NCBI GenBank assembly: GCA_946629475.1
Contig: CAMOXX010000036.1
Location: forward strand, 1-15,801
Reading direction: 5' to 3'
Source of the DNA: an uncultured Blautia sp.
GTDB lineage: Bacteria > Bacillota > Clostridia > Lachnospirales > Lachnospiraceae
Length of the DNA: 15,801 nt
The first letter of the stretch is position 1. Every line of letters begins with the position of its first letter. A program made the translations under genes and the position numbers. This document shows, piece by piece, positions 6,339 through 15,041 of this stretch. Below the pieces are notes generated by a model. It had not been told where the DNA came from. It did no database searches and saw nothing but the letters and a program-made list of their open reading frames with translations.

Positions 6339-7961
6339 TTACTTCATTTCAAAATAGTCAAATGCGGCACAGTTTTCGCTCTCGGCTCCGTTGGATGTAG
6401 CATACATGCCGATCATGGTTCCGATCATACCGCCGATTTCCTCCGGATTGATTTCGGCACCGTCGCAGACTGTGTCAAACCTTACCTCCGGTCCGTCACC
6501 TTCTTTATAGAAGAAGGTGATCACCTGTCTCCTCTGTTCCATGCGGATATAGAGAGGTCCATCGCCAACCGGATGGCTCTCCAGTACCTTTTCGGTCGTT
6601 TCCGCCTTATAGCCAGGCAGGAACGGCAGGCCTTCCTGCTTTGTCGTCAGCCGGATCAGACGAAGCACGGATTTCCCGTTCTCGAGCAGCTTTTCAATGC
6701 GGAACTGGTGATTGGCTGCCTGCATAACAATCAGTCCGGCCGCCTCTTTATCCTTCGGTACAAACTCTATACTCAGATTAATGTCAAAGCTTTCTTTTCT
6801 CTGACGCCTTCCTAAAAAGCTGAGGCAGTTGTCCCTCCTCTGGTCCGGATTACCGACGTCAAAGCCTTTCAGCTGCTCGGCAATAGGCCGGGGCAGGCAT
6901 TTCAGATACAGCCGGCTGTTCTCGATTTTCCAGAAATCCTGATAGGGGGTGCCCCAGAAGGAAAGATGCATTCCGATTTCAGGCGTGTCAAAATCATCCC
7001 TCTCGGGTTCCGGCGCATAAGGTGTCCACGGCAGTTTATCGTCAGCGGGATACTCCCACTCAACCTTACCGGTTCCCGGGCTGAACACAGGCCAGCCGCG
7101 TTCCCAGATCACCGGGCAGATATAAGTTTCCCGGCCGAAGTTTTTGTGCTGGCCGTCAATAATCCGGGATCCCAGCATAACAGCGTACCAGTTGCCGTCC
7201 GGCGTATCAACAAGATCCGCATGCCCGATATTGTCGATCGGGTAGTAAAGCCCCAGATGGCGGTGCGTCATGATCGGGTTTCCTTCGTATCCATGATACC
7301 AGCCGTCAATCGTCTCGCTTCTTGCGATCATCACAGAGTGATATCTCTCGGTCCCGCCTTCGGCGATCAGCAGGTAGTACCAGTCTCCGATATGGTAGAT
7401 ATGCGGGGCCTCCGGCGCCCATGCTTTCCGGAGCGCGCTGTTCCAGATCTTTTTCCGCTCTCCGCAGACTTTACCGGCTTTGATATCATAAGGTGTGAGG
7501 AAAAATGCTCGTCCGTTGTCCTCTGTCGGATCGTTCCCCGGGCTCACGAGATAGCAGGAACCATCCTCATCAAAAAACAGGGAGCAGTCGATGTCCGGAA
7601 TGTCCGTGATCCAGTGAGGCTCCGACCACGGGCCGTGCGGATCTTCTGCCGTGATGTAAAAATTGCCCTTATCTCCGAAATTGCAGTTTACAATATAAAA
7701 CACACCGTCGTAATAGCGGATCGTCGGGGCCATCACTCCGCCTGTTCCCATGCTTGCATTTACATGAAACCCGTTTTCCATATGCATCGCATAGCAGATC
7801 TGCTCCCAGTTGGCCAGGTCCTTACTGTGAAACACCGGAATGCCCGGGTACAGCTCAAAGCTCGAACAGGTCATATAAAAATCATCATCGACTCTGCAGA
7901 TGGACGGATCCGGATAGAATCCCGGAATAATCGGATTGACAATTCGATTTTCTGCCGACAT
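6339..7961 (-). CDS. Glycoside hydrolase family 43 enzyme (beta-xylosidase / alpha-L-arabinofuranosidase-like)
   Basis: This 540-residue enzyme has a five-bladed beta-propeller GH43 domain (about 1-315) and a C-terminal beta-sandwich (about 335-538), the architecture of GH43 beta-xylosidases. The catalytic set is complete: general base D18 in GFYPDPS (14-20), pKa-modulating D125 in DIDCSLFFDEDG (123-134), and general acid E184 in WAPEAPHIY (181-189). H247 in IGHADLV is the usual central His near the active-site metal. There is no signal peptide, so it works in the cytoplasm on imported oligosaccharides and releases xylose or arabinose from non-reducing ends. A GGAGG about 10 nt upstream supports the ATG. 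It forms its own transcription unit, convergent with the regulator. Exact specificity cannot be read from sequence, and cleavage of other furanosides is possible. Confidence 0.9.
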   Translation of the reverse strand: MSAENRIVNPIIPGFYPDPSICRVDDDFYMTCSSFELYPGIPVFHSKDLANWEQICYAMHMENGFHVNASMGTGGVMAPTIRYYDGVFYIVNCNFGDKGNFYITAEDPHGPWSEPHWITDIPDIDCSLFFDEDGSCYLVSPGNDPTEDNGRAFFLTPYDIKAGKVCGERKKIWNSALRKAWAPEAPHIYHIGDWYYLLIAEGGTERYHSVMIARSETIDGWYHGYEGNPIMTHRHLGLYYPIDNIGHADLVDTPDGNWYAVMLGSRIIDGQHKNFGRETYICPVIWERGWPVFSPGTGKVEWEYPADDKLPWTPYAPEPERDDFDTPEIGMHLSFWGTPYQDFWKIENSRLYLKCLPRPIAEQLKGFDVGNPDQRRDNCLSFLGRRQRKESFDINLSIEFVPKDKEAAGLIVMQAANHQFRIEKLLENGKSVLRLIRLTTKQEGLPFLPGYKAETTEKVLESHPVGDGPLYIRMEQRRQVITFFYKEGDGPEVRFDTVCDGAEINPEEIGGMIGTMIGMYATSNGAESENCAAFDYFEMK

Positions 7962-8070
7962 GTGGATGTTCCTCCTTTTCTTTGATCAGATATATCACTC
8001 ACTATATGTCAGGTTTCAGTCTATACTTATTATAGTCATGGACCGGATACTCCGCATTCCTCTTTCCGAC
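7962..8070 (-). promoter_or_regulatory. Upstream region of the GH43 gene, weak promoter candidate
   Basis: This AT-rich stretch should hold the GH43 promoter. A TATAAT on the minus strand (8029-8034) is the best -10 candidate, but no convincing -35 lies 16-18 nt before it. A second possible -10, TATAGT, lies at 8001-8006. None of the ACTAAA hexamers found at the regulator's divergent promoter occurs here, so control by the same regulator is not visible. Confidence 0.3.
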
Positions 8071-8114
8071 AAAAATACCGCCGCGGATTGACTTTTTCAT
8101 CAACCGCGGCGGTA
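8071..8114 (-). terminator. Rho-independent terminator of the Mrp/Mbh-like operon
   Basis: TACCGCCGCGG (8076-8086) pairs perfectly over 11 bp with CCGCGGCGGTA (8104-8114). The stem extends by TTGA/TCAA after one bulged base. On the minus strand it runs directly into TTTTT (8071-8075). It lies 56 nt past the stop of the last antiporter gene. This shows that the operon ends there and does not continue into GH43. Confidence 0.93.
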
Positions 8115-8169
8115 CCAGGTCATTCTTTTTGACAGAGAATTGCGGATTGTTGAAATCCCAGGCCGTTCT

Positions 8170-10191
8170 TTACAGCAGCAGAACCAATGCAGTCAGGGTT
8201 CCCAGAATCACAAGGATGCCGATGCAGGTCATCATCATGGCAAAGGAAAAATTGGAGGTCAGAAGATCAAGGGTGTCTGACGTCGCAAGAAATCCTTTTT
8301 TGATCGTGTTCATCCTCTTCTGCTGCGGGCGAAGCACTTTGCGCTGCCGGAACAGGCTCTTACGGAGAAGAATCAGAATTCCGTCCAGGCTGTCGCAAAG
8401 CAGCCTGGCGGCTACGCTTCCGCCCATCACCAGGGCTCTGGCAGCCGGACGCAGAATCTTGTTTTCTCCAAAGACAGCTGCAATCTCACCGAAGATCAGA
8501 GGCAGCCAGCGCACAAGAACCGGGCGGTACACCAGGTTTTCCAGGTCGAGCTTTTCCGGCCAGAGATTGACATAGCTGTCTTCCCGGCAAAGAACTCTCC
8601 TTACAACAAACACATACAGCAGCGCTCCGATCGCGAGTGAAATCAGTCCGCCCTTCAGGTTCTCCAACGTAAAAGCGTGGAAATGGAGAATCTCCTCTTT
8701 TCCGGTCATGAACGCTGCCAGATGCGTCATCACAAAGGGCTGGCCCAGAACCACCATAAAAAGAGAGGAACCCGTAACCGCAGCCGTGCTCAAACGGTTC
8801 ATGCAGCTTCTGTCGGCATCATACTTTTTCTGAACATCCGCATTTTTGTTTTCCTGCACAAACACGCAGATAAAAAGCTTCAGCATATAGGCAAACGTCA
8901 TCCCGCCGGAAACCAGGAAGATCCACTCGATGCATTTCAGGAGGGCGGGATTCCACACCGCCTCATGAATGCCGTCCACAATGCCCTCATGCAGCAGTGT
9001 CTTGCTGATATATCCGTTGAAGAGCGGCACGCCGCTGATGCCAAGCGCACCGAGCGCGAACGCGATCTTCAGAAATGTCTTGTTTCTTCCGTATCCCCGG
9101 ATCTCATCGAGCGTCATCACATGCAGGTTCATCACAACCACACCGGCAGCCATAAACAGCGTCAGCTTGATCAGGGAATGGTTGACCATATGCAGCATCG
9201 TCCCGGAGATTGCAAGAACCATGCCCTCTTCGGCACCCGCCGCCGAGAGCAGAATATACATTCCCGTCCCCGTCAGGATAAACCCGATTTGGGACATGGA
9301 CGAACATGCCAGCGTTCTCTTAAGGTTAATCGAGAACAGGGCGAGAAGTGCCCCAAGAAACATCGTAACAACGCCAAGCAGCAGAATTATTTCCCCGAAA
9401 AGCTTTTCCCCGGCAAAGGCATTCATCGAAATCATCAGAATTCCGTAAATCCCCACCTTTGTCAGAATGCCTGACAGCAGGGCGGACGCCGGCGATGGAG
9501 CTGCCGGATGCGCTTTCGGAAGCCATACATGTACCGGGAACATACCTGCCTTGCAGCCGAATCCGAACGCGATGCACAGGCCGGCAGCCAGGAACTCCGT
9601 AGAATTATCAACCGTCTTTACCGCAGCGGGAAGTTCTGCAAAAGAAAGGGTGCCTGTCTGATGGTACAGGAGCAGCAGCCCCATAAAGAGCACCAGTCCT
9701 CCGATCACGGCAATAAAAAGATAGGTGTATCCTGCCCGGATCGCTTCCTGCGTCTCCTCATGAATCACCCATGTGAAGGAGGTAAAGGAGAGTATCTCAA
9801 AGAATACAAATGTCGTCATCAGATCCGCCGACAGCATTACTCCTTCGGTCGCCCCGAGTGTTACAAGGACGAACAGCCAGTAGCGGTTCAGGTTTTCACG
9901 TTCTTCTTTAAAATACTCGAGGGCAAACACGGTGGTCCCCAGCCACATCACCGCAGTGATGACCGCATAAACCGCCCGGAAACCGTCCGTCGTAAAGTGC
10001 AGGCCGCCGAACAGAATCTCCCCGATTTCCATGGAGGGCATGCTGCCGGGCAGGGAAAGAGTCATCACAAGAACCGCGGCGCAAAAAAGAACCGCAGCGA
10101 TATCCCGGCATATTTCTTTCCATCTTCCCAGCACATAGGCCAGAAGGCCGCCTGCCATGGGCAGAAATACAATCAGACCAATCAACATCAT
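8170..10191 (-). CDS. Proton/cation-channel subunit, NuoL/HyfB-like, with long C-terminal extension
   Basis: This 673-residue integral membrane protein of the complex I / Mrp antiporter-subunit family moves H+ or Na+ across the membrane within a larger complex. The core of about 14 helices (1 to about 480) keeps all the usual charged residues: E132 in the TM5-type segment FFEIL, K214 in GFGCKAG, H228 and K245 in the TM8-type segment, and K397 in NGYISK (TM12-type). An extension of about 190 residues follows, with a further helix (LAIGALLYVFVVRRVL), a basic amphipathic stretch (KSLFRQRKVLRPQQKR) and a final helix. This recalls the lateral arm of NuoL or HyfB, which braces neighbouring subunits. 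It is the last gene of the operon. A GGAAGG about 8 nt upstream supports the first of two adjacent ATGs. Confidence 0.87.
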   Translation of the reverse strand: MMLIGLIVFLPMAGGLLAYVLGRWKEICRDIAAVLFCAAVLVMTLSLPGSMPSMEIGEILFGGLHFTTDGFRAVYAVITAVMWLGTTVFALEYFKEERENLNRYWLFVLVTLGATEGVMLSADLMTTFVFFEILSFTSFTWVIHEETQEAIRAGYTYLFIAVIGGLVLFMGLLLLYHQTGTLSFAELPAAVKTVDNSTEFLAAGLCIAFGFGCKAGMFPVHVWLPKAHPAAPSPASALLSGILTKVGIYGILMISMNAFAGEKLFGEIILLLGVVTMFLGALLALFSINLKRTLACSSMSQIGFILTGTGMYILLSAAGAEEGMVLAISGTMLHMVNHSLIKLTLFMAAGVVVMNLHVMTLDEIRGYGRNKTFLKIAFALGALGISGVPLFNGYISKTLLHEGIVDGIHEAVWNPALLKCIEWIFLVSGGMTFAYMLKLFICVFVQENKNADVQKKYDADRSCMNRLSTAAVTGSSLFMVVLGQPFVMTHLAAFMTGKEEILHFHAFTLENLKGGLISLAIGALLYVFVVRRVLCREDSYVNLWPEKLDLENLVYRPVLVRWLPLIFGEIAAVFGENKILRPAARALVMGGSVAARLLCDSLDGILILLRKSLFRQRKVLRPQQKRMNTIKKGFLATSDTLDLLTSNFSFAMMMTCIGILVILGTLTALVLLL

Positions 10192-10214
10192 CCCGTAATC
10201 CTTCCTTTTCCGGT

Positions 10215-11684
10215 TTACACTGCTCCGACCGCGATTTTCTCCAGAAATGTCATAATGCTCCCTGAGAAGATTCCCAAAAGCAGATTGGCTCCCGTAAAAA
10301 TCACAATCGGGACAAGCATCAGTTTTCCGGCCTCATGAACTCCGGAATCCTCGCGGAACCGGTCCTTTCCCACTACAGGAAAGAAGGCCCGCACACTGAT
10401 GCTGAGCGTATACACGGCACATAAAAACGCTGAAATGATCAGGCAGAAAACCCCGGCATATCCCAGGGCAGTGCCGGATTCCCCTCCTGCCGTCATCAGG
10501 CTCCACTTTGAGACAAATCCGCAGAACGGCGGAATGCCTGTAAGGGAGACTGCGCAGATTGTAAAACAGACAAACGATACCGGCATGCGTCTCCCCACGC
10601 CGTTGAGCTCATAAATATAGGAATAACCGGTATTATGCATGAAAGCACCGGCAACCATGAACAGAGTGATTTTGATCACCCCATGGAACAGCATATGCGC
10701 CGCGGCACCGGTGAATCCCGCCGGGGTCATCAGCATGACGCCGAACAGCATGTATGAAAGGTTGCTCATTGTCGAGTAGGCCAGCCTGCGCTTGCAGTGC
10801 CTCTCGCGGATCGCCTTGACAGCCGCAAACAGGAGCGTAAATTCTGCCGTCGCAATACAGATCATCTGCACAGGAGTTCCCATCAGAAAATCCGTACCGA
10901 ACACATACCATGTGAGGCGCATCACGGCAAATGCCCCGGAATTAACCACGGCGACCGCGTGCAGCAGTGCCGTTACGGGTGTCGGCGCGACCGAAGCCGT
11001 AGGCAGCCAGTCATGCAGCGGGAAGACCGCCGCCTTGGCGCCCATCCCGAAGAATCCCAGTGCAAAAGCGATCTGCATCAGTACAGGATCAAAATCTCCG
11101 CCGATGCTTCCCCCGTAAAGAAAAGCACCCGCATTCCCGTACACGGTCGTAAGGACCACAGCCATAAACGAAAGCGAAGCGCCTCCGATCGTATAGGCTG
11201 CGTATTTTCGCGCGGCAAACAGACTGTCGTGCGTCCCGTAATGAGCGACCAGCGGTATCGTTACCAGTGTCAGCATCTCAAAGAACAGGTACATCGTGAC
11301 AATATCCGCCGAAAACGCGACGCCCAGGGTAACACCGTAGGTCATCGTATAAAAAGCGAAAAACACGTTCTGCCGGCGTTCCTTCTCCATGTATTCAAAA
11401 GCATAGAGAAGCACCAGCGGCCACATCACCGCGACCATCCCGGCAAAAAGCTTCCCCAGTCCGTCCAGACAGAATGTCACCGAAAAACCGTTGGTGAAGC
11501 TGTATACGTCGACCGGATCGCCGTTCACCGTAAGCAGAGCAGCAAGCACACAGGCCGAAGTCAGCACCGCCACTGTTTCCGTAAAAATCATCCGGCTTTT
11601 TTCAGTTTTGAATTGCAGCAGCAGAATCGCCAGTCCTCCCGCAAGAGGAAGCAGAATCGGCACAATCAGGAACAGAGAATTCAA
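10215..11684 (-). CDS. Proton/cation-channel subunit, NuoL/NuoM-like
   Basis: This 489-residue membrane protein of about 14 helices belongs to the antiporter-subunit family of complex I, Mrp and group 4 hydrogenases. E136 (FFEMLT), K217 (GMGAKAA), H242 in ALLHAV and K392 in CGFVSKW mark the conserved channel. At the TM8 site where MrpA has Lys (HSATMVKAG) it has N248 (HAVAVVNSG); E. coli NuoL has Thr there. So one charge of the antiporter chain is missing. Start choice: a TTG at 11717 overlaps the previous gene and has no ribosome site. The TTG at 11682-11684 has GGAGGG 7 nt before it and begins the protein at its first helix. It lies 22 nt downstream of a sister gene and 23 nt upstream of another. 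Confidence 0.87.
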   Translation of the reverse strand: MNSLFLIVPILLPLAGGLAILLLQFKTEKSRMIFTETVAVLTSACVLAALLTVNGDPVDVYSFTNGFSVTFCLDGLGKLFAGMVAVMWPLVLLYAFEYMEKERRQNVFFAFYTMTYGVTLGVAFSADIVTMYLFFEMLTLVTIPLVAHYGTHDSLFAARKYAAYTIGGASLSFMAVVLTTVYGNAGAFLYGGSIGGDFDPVLMQIAFALGFFGMGAKAAVFPLHDWLPTASVAPTPVTALLHAVAVVNSGAFAVMRLTWYVFGTDFLMGTPVQMICIATAEFTLLFAAVKAIRERHCKRRLAYSTMSNLSYMLFGVMLMTPAGFTGAAAHMLFHGVIKITLFMVAGAFMHNTGYSYIYELNGVGRRMPVSFVCFTICAVSLTGIPPFCGFVSKWSLMTAGGESGTALGYAGVFCLIISAFLCAVYTLSISVRAFFPVVGKDRFREDSGVHEAGKLMLVPIVIFTGANLLLGIFSGSIMTFLEKIAVGAV

Positions 11685-11706
11685 GTGAAAACCCTCCAAA
11701 ATCGTT

Positions 11707-13149
11707 TTAGAATCCAAACGAACTTAAAATCACAGGGCCAAAAAGTCCCATCACCAGGGAGACGCCGCAGAGTACGGTAAGCGGAATCCACATAATGCGC
11801 GGCGGTTCCGCCTTTGTCAGTACTTCGGCGTGAATGTCATGACCTGGGAAAAAGCCGTCCACAACGGTTGTGAGCAGATATCCGGCAGTCAGAAGAGCCG
11901 AGATCAAAAGCACTGCCGGGGCAATCACCGCATAATACCGGATCCCGCTGTCGATCGCCGCCGAAGCAATGACCCATTTGCTCAGGAACCCTCCAAACGG
12001 AGGAATTCCGACCAGGGAGAGCGACGCCAGCGCAAAGCACCACATGGATGCCGGCATTCTCTTTCCAATGCCTTTCAGGTCGTCCACCCTTCGTATCCCA
12101 AGCTGTACAATAAAAATACCGGCCACCATAAAGAGGCATCCCTTTGCGGCCATATGGCTCATAAGATGAAGAAGTCCGCCGCGAAGACCTCCCTCCGACA
12201 GGAAGGAAAGGCCAAGGAGAATATAGGAGATCTGGCTGATCGTCGAATACGCGAGCCGTTTTTTGAGGATTTTCTCGCGGTACGCCATCATAGAGCCCAT
12301 GAAGATGGTAAGAAGGCACAGCGTCATCCACGTATACTGAACCCATGTCCCTCGGATCAGCTCGGTTCCTACCGAATAATATACAAGCCGGATGATGGCA
12401 ATCACACCAGCCTTTGCCACGATGCCGGAGAGCAGCGCGGAGGCCGGAGCCGGAGCGATCGGATGTGCTGCCGGCAGCCATCCGTGCATCGGGTACATAC
12501 CGGCTTTGGTTCCAAACCCGATAATACCGATGAAAACGGTCGCAAGGAAAAGCTTTTCATGGCCTGCGATTTTTTCCATATCCAGGAATCCACCGTACAC
12601 AAAGGAAACATCCCCGCTGGAAAAATGATAAACAAAAAATACCGCCAGAAGTCCGAGCAGAGCTCCTCCCACCGAGTAGAACAGGTATTTCAGCCCTGCC
12701 GCCACAGCCTGCTGCGTCAGCTCATGCAGCACCAGCGGAACCGTCATCAGTGTCAGCAGCTCGAAGCTGAAGTACAACGTGATCATGTTTGCAGATGCAG
12801 CAACAGAGATCAGGGCTCCGTAGGAAATAAAGAAAAAGGCAAAGAATACATTCGGCCTTTCCTCATGCTTCATATATTCAAAAGCATAAAAGCAGGTACA
12901 GGTATACAGGATCATCACGGCGATCATAAAAAATGCCGAGAGCCCGTCCACAGCATAGGAAAAGCTGACATTTCCGGAAAACACAAGCGGTGTAATGCCC
13001 TTACCTTCCAGAATTGACAGAATGCACAGAATATCCGTGAGGAACAGAATACCGGTATACCCTCTTTTTCGGATCGACATATCGGCATTTATCGTCGAAA
13101 CTATGATTCCGGAGATAATCGGAAGCAATATCGTACCTATCAGCAGCAT
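11707..13149 (-). CDS. Proton/cation-channel subunit, NuoN/MrpD-like
   Basis: This 480-residue membrane protein of about 14 helices is a paralogue of its neighbours. The conserved charged axis is complete: E130 in FSFELLT, K215 in GFGTKAG, H229 in AAHPIAPAPASALLSG, K246 in VAKAG and K391 in FGGFLSK. It probably forms one ion-translocating channel in a stacked membrane arm. An AAGGA site 5-6 nt before the ATG supports the start, and only 16 nt separate it from the MrpD-like gene upstream. Sequence cannot say whether H+ or Na+ is carried. Confidence 0.88.
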   Translation of the reverse strand: MLLIGTILLPIISGIIVSTINADMSIRKRGYTGILFLTDILCILSILEGKGITPLVFSGNVSFSYAVDGLSAFFMIAVMILYTCTCFYAFEYMKHEERPNVFFAFFFISYGALISVAASANMITLYFSFELLTLMTVPLVLHELTQQAVAAGLKYLFYSVGGALLGLLAVFFVYHFSSGDVSFVYGGFLDMEKIAGHEKLFLATVFIGIIGFGTKAGMYPMHGWLPAAHPIAPAPASALLSGIVAKAGVIAIIRLVYYSVGTELIRGTWVQYTWMTLCLLTIFMGSMMAYREKILKKRLAYSTISQISYILLGLSFLSEGGLRGGLLHLMSHMAAKGCLFMVAGIFIVQLGIRRVDDLKGIGKRMPASMWCFALASLSLVGIPPFGGFLSKWVIASAAIDSGIRYYAVIAPAVLLISALLTAGYLLTTVVDGFFPGHDIHAEVLTKAEPPRIMWIPLTVLCGVSLVMGLFGPVILSSFGF

Positions 13150-13165
13150 TAGATTCCTTTCCCCC

Positions 13166-14659
13166 TTACATAAACATTGTCAGGCCCTGCTCGATCAGTC
13201 CGGCAAAAACCCACGAAACCAGTCCAAGGGCCAGATTTGCTCCTGTAAGAATGAGCATCGGGATATTGTATCCCGGCCTTCGCGTTGACCGTACCCGGAT
13301 TTCAGAAGACGCGTACGCATAGATTCTGATAATCGTCCGGATAAAATAAAGCGCGTTCAGCAGAGAGCTTGCCGCGAGGACAAGCATCACTGTCACGATC
13401 ATGACTGTACTTCCGTTTTTGACCGCCGCCATCCCGAACAGCAGTTTTGAGGCAAAGCCGGCAAAGATGGGGATGCCGATCATCGACATGGATCCGATCA
13501 GGAAGAAGAATCCCGCATTTTTGTCGCGGAGCCCGCTTCCCTGCAGGCTTTTGAATTTCAGACTCCGGCCTGACACCTCCGCCAGCCTCGGCGTTGTCAG
13601 AAACAGCTGTGATTTTGTGACGGAGTGCGCCATAATGTGAAAGATCGCCGCTGTGTAGCCCGCGGCTCCGCCGATGCCGATCCCCATGTAGATATATCCG
13701 ATCTGTGCCGCCGAGGAAAATGCCACCATCCGGTTGATGTTGTTCGCCCGCATGGCGGACACCGACCCGAACACGATTCCGCACATTCCCAGCAGCAGAA
13801 GCAGATAGCGGATCGGAAGCTTTTCGAACAGCTCGATTCCCACGACCCGGTAGTAGATCTTCACCAGCAGAAAAATATAGCACTTTGATACCAGGGACGA
13901 AAGGATGGAGCCCGAAGCAGGGGTCGCCCACCCGTAAGTATCCGGCATCCAGTAATGGAACGGAAACAGACCGCTCTTGATGGAGAGCCCGATGGTCAGG
14001 ATTCCCACCGCCATGGTAATGATCATCATATTCCGCGGATCTGAAGAGAGCACACCGATCCGCTCTCTCATCGGAACCATCAGAAGATTTCCGGTGATAT
14101 CATAGAGCAGTACGACTCCAAGCAGAAAGAGGCCCGACCCCAGCAGATTAAGGATCATATACCGGACGGCCGCAAGGGTCGTACGTCCGATCTCACGCAC
14201 AATCAGAATGCCGCAGCTCGTGAGTGTCAGGATTTCCAGAAACACATAGCCCGTAAAAATATCGTTGGTCCATGTCATCGCCATCAGGGCAGCCGTCATC
14301 AGATTGACCAGGGTAAAGTACAGGTTCAGCTTGCTCTCGTCAATGTCGTCAATCAGGAAATGCGTCCCGGCGACGACTGAGCAGAGCATCACGATCAGGA
14401 AGAGCAGTGCGATCATCGCCTCAAGCACTCCGGCCCTGATCTCGTTGCCCCAGGGGGCCGGGAACTCTCCCATCACATAGGTAAACGCTCTGCCGGTCCG
14501 ATAGGTATACCAGAGCACGCAGGATACCATCACGATCAGGACGCATTCATATAGAATTGTATATTTTCTCGCAGTTTTCCCGCTCAGCATCATGCACAGC
14601 ACGCCCGAAAACAGGCTGAGCACAATCGTGAACAGCGGAAAATTTGTAAAAAACTCCAC
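13166..14659 (-). CDS. mrpD: MrpD/MbhH-like antiporter subunit
   Basis: This 497-residue membrane protein carries the MrpD/MbhH hallmark GEFPAPWGNEIRAG (64-77), followed by the antiporter-subunit core. Key residues are E142 in FLEILTLTS, K228 in LSIKSG, K259 in LVSKCY and K405 in GFASK. In Mrp and Mbh complexes this subunit lies next to MrpC, and the gene order here is the same. The preferred start is GTG at 14657-14659, one base after the stop of mrpC, with GGAGG 9 nt upstream. A start at 14704 would overlap mrpC by 44 nt and add a non-membrane leader rich in charged and polar residues. The assignment to MrpD is firm; the electron-input partner is unknown. Confidence 0.9.
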   Translation of the reverse strand: MEFFTNFPLFTIVLSLFSGVLCMMLSGKTARKYTILYECVLIVMVSCVLWYTYRTGRAFTYVMGEFPAPWGNEIRAGVLEAMIALLFLIVMLCSVVAGTHFLIDDIDESKLNLYFTLVNLMTAALMAMTWTNDIFTGYVFLEILTLTSCGILIVREIGRTTLAAVRYMILNLLGSGLFLLGVVLLYDITGNLLMVPMRERIGVLSSDPRNMMIITMAVGILTIGLSIKSGLFPFHYWMPDTYGWATPASGSILSSLVSKCYIFLLVKIYYRVVGIELFEKLPIRYLLLLLGMCGIVFGSVSAMRANNINRMVAFSSAAQIGYIYMGIGIGGAAGYTAAIFHIMAHSVTKSQLFLTTPRLAEVSGRSLKFKSLQGSGLRDKNAGFFFLIGSMSMIGIPIFAGFASKLLFGMAAVKNGSTVMIVTVMLVLAASSLLNALYFIRTIIRIYAYASSEIRVRSTRRPGYNIPMLILTGANLALGLVSWVFAGLIEQGLTMFM

Positions 14660-14660
14660 G

Positions 14661-15041
14661 TTACCTGTCCTCCATCTGATGCCTGGACAATTGATAGATA
14701 TCATCCAGCTGCAGCGTATGGTACCTCTTGTACAGGCGCACCGTCAGCGCCAGCATGATCGCGGTCACCGAAACGGAAACCACAATGCCGGTAAGCACGA
14801 GCCCCGCCGGCACCGGATTGATATATACCTCAGGATCCGTCACGCCGTCCACAATAATCGGGGCTTTTCTTCCATGGATATATCCCATCGATGCAAGAAA
14901 CAGAAATGTGCCGCTATCCATGATATTCATACCGATCAGTTTTTTGATCAGATTTCTCTGAAACAGGAGCATGACGAACCCGATCCCGAACAGGATCACC
15001 GCCACAGCCTCTTCATAATTCGCAAGTAATGTCTCAATCAC
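14661..15041 (-). CDS. mrpC: MrpC/NuoK-like membrane subunit
   Basis: This 126-residue protein has three predicted membrane helices (about 12-28, 35-53 and 80-103), as in MrpC, MbhG and NuoK. The motif NLIKKLIGMNIM (30-41) and the third-helix motif NPVPAGLVLTGIV (75-87) identify it. The usual Gln of P-Q-A-L-V-L-T is Ala here. A soluble loop (about 58-75) with charged residues separates helices 2 and 3, as in MrpC. It starts with GTG, and that codon overlaps the stop of the upstream gene by 8 nt (GTGATTGA). An AGGAGAGG lies about 11 nt upstream. It is expected to bridge the MrpB and MrpD modules in the membrane and take part in ion coupling. Confidence 0.92.
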   Translation of the reverse strand: MIETLLANYEEAVAVILFGIGFVMLLFQRNLIKKLIGMNIMDSGTFLFLASMGYIHGRKAPIIVDGVTDPEVYINPVPAGLVLTGIVVSVSVTAIMLALTVRLYKRYHTLQLDDIYQLSRHQMEDR

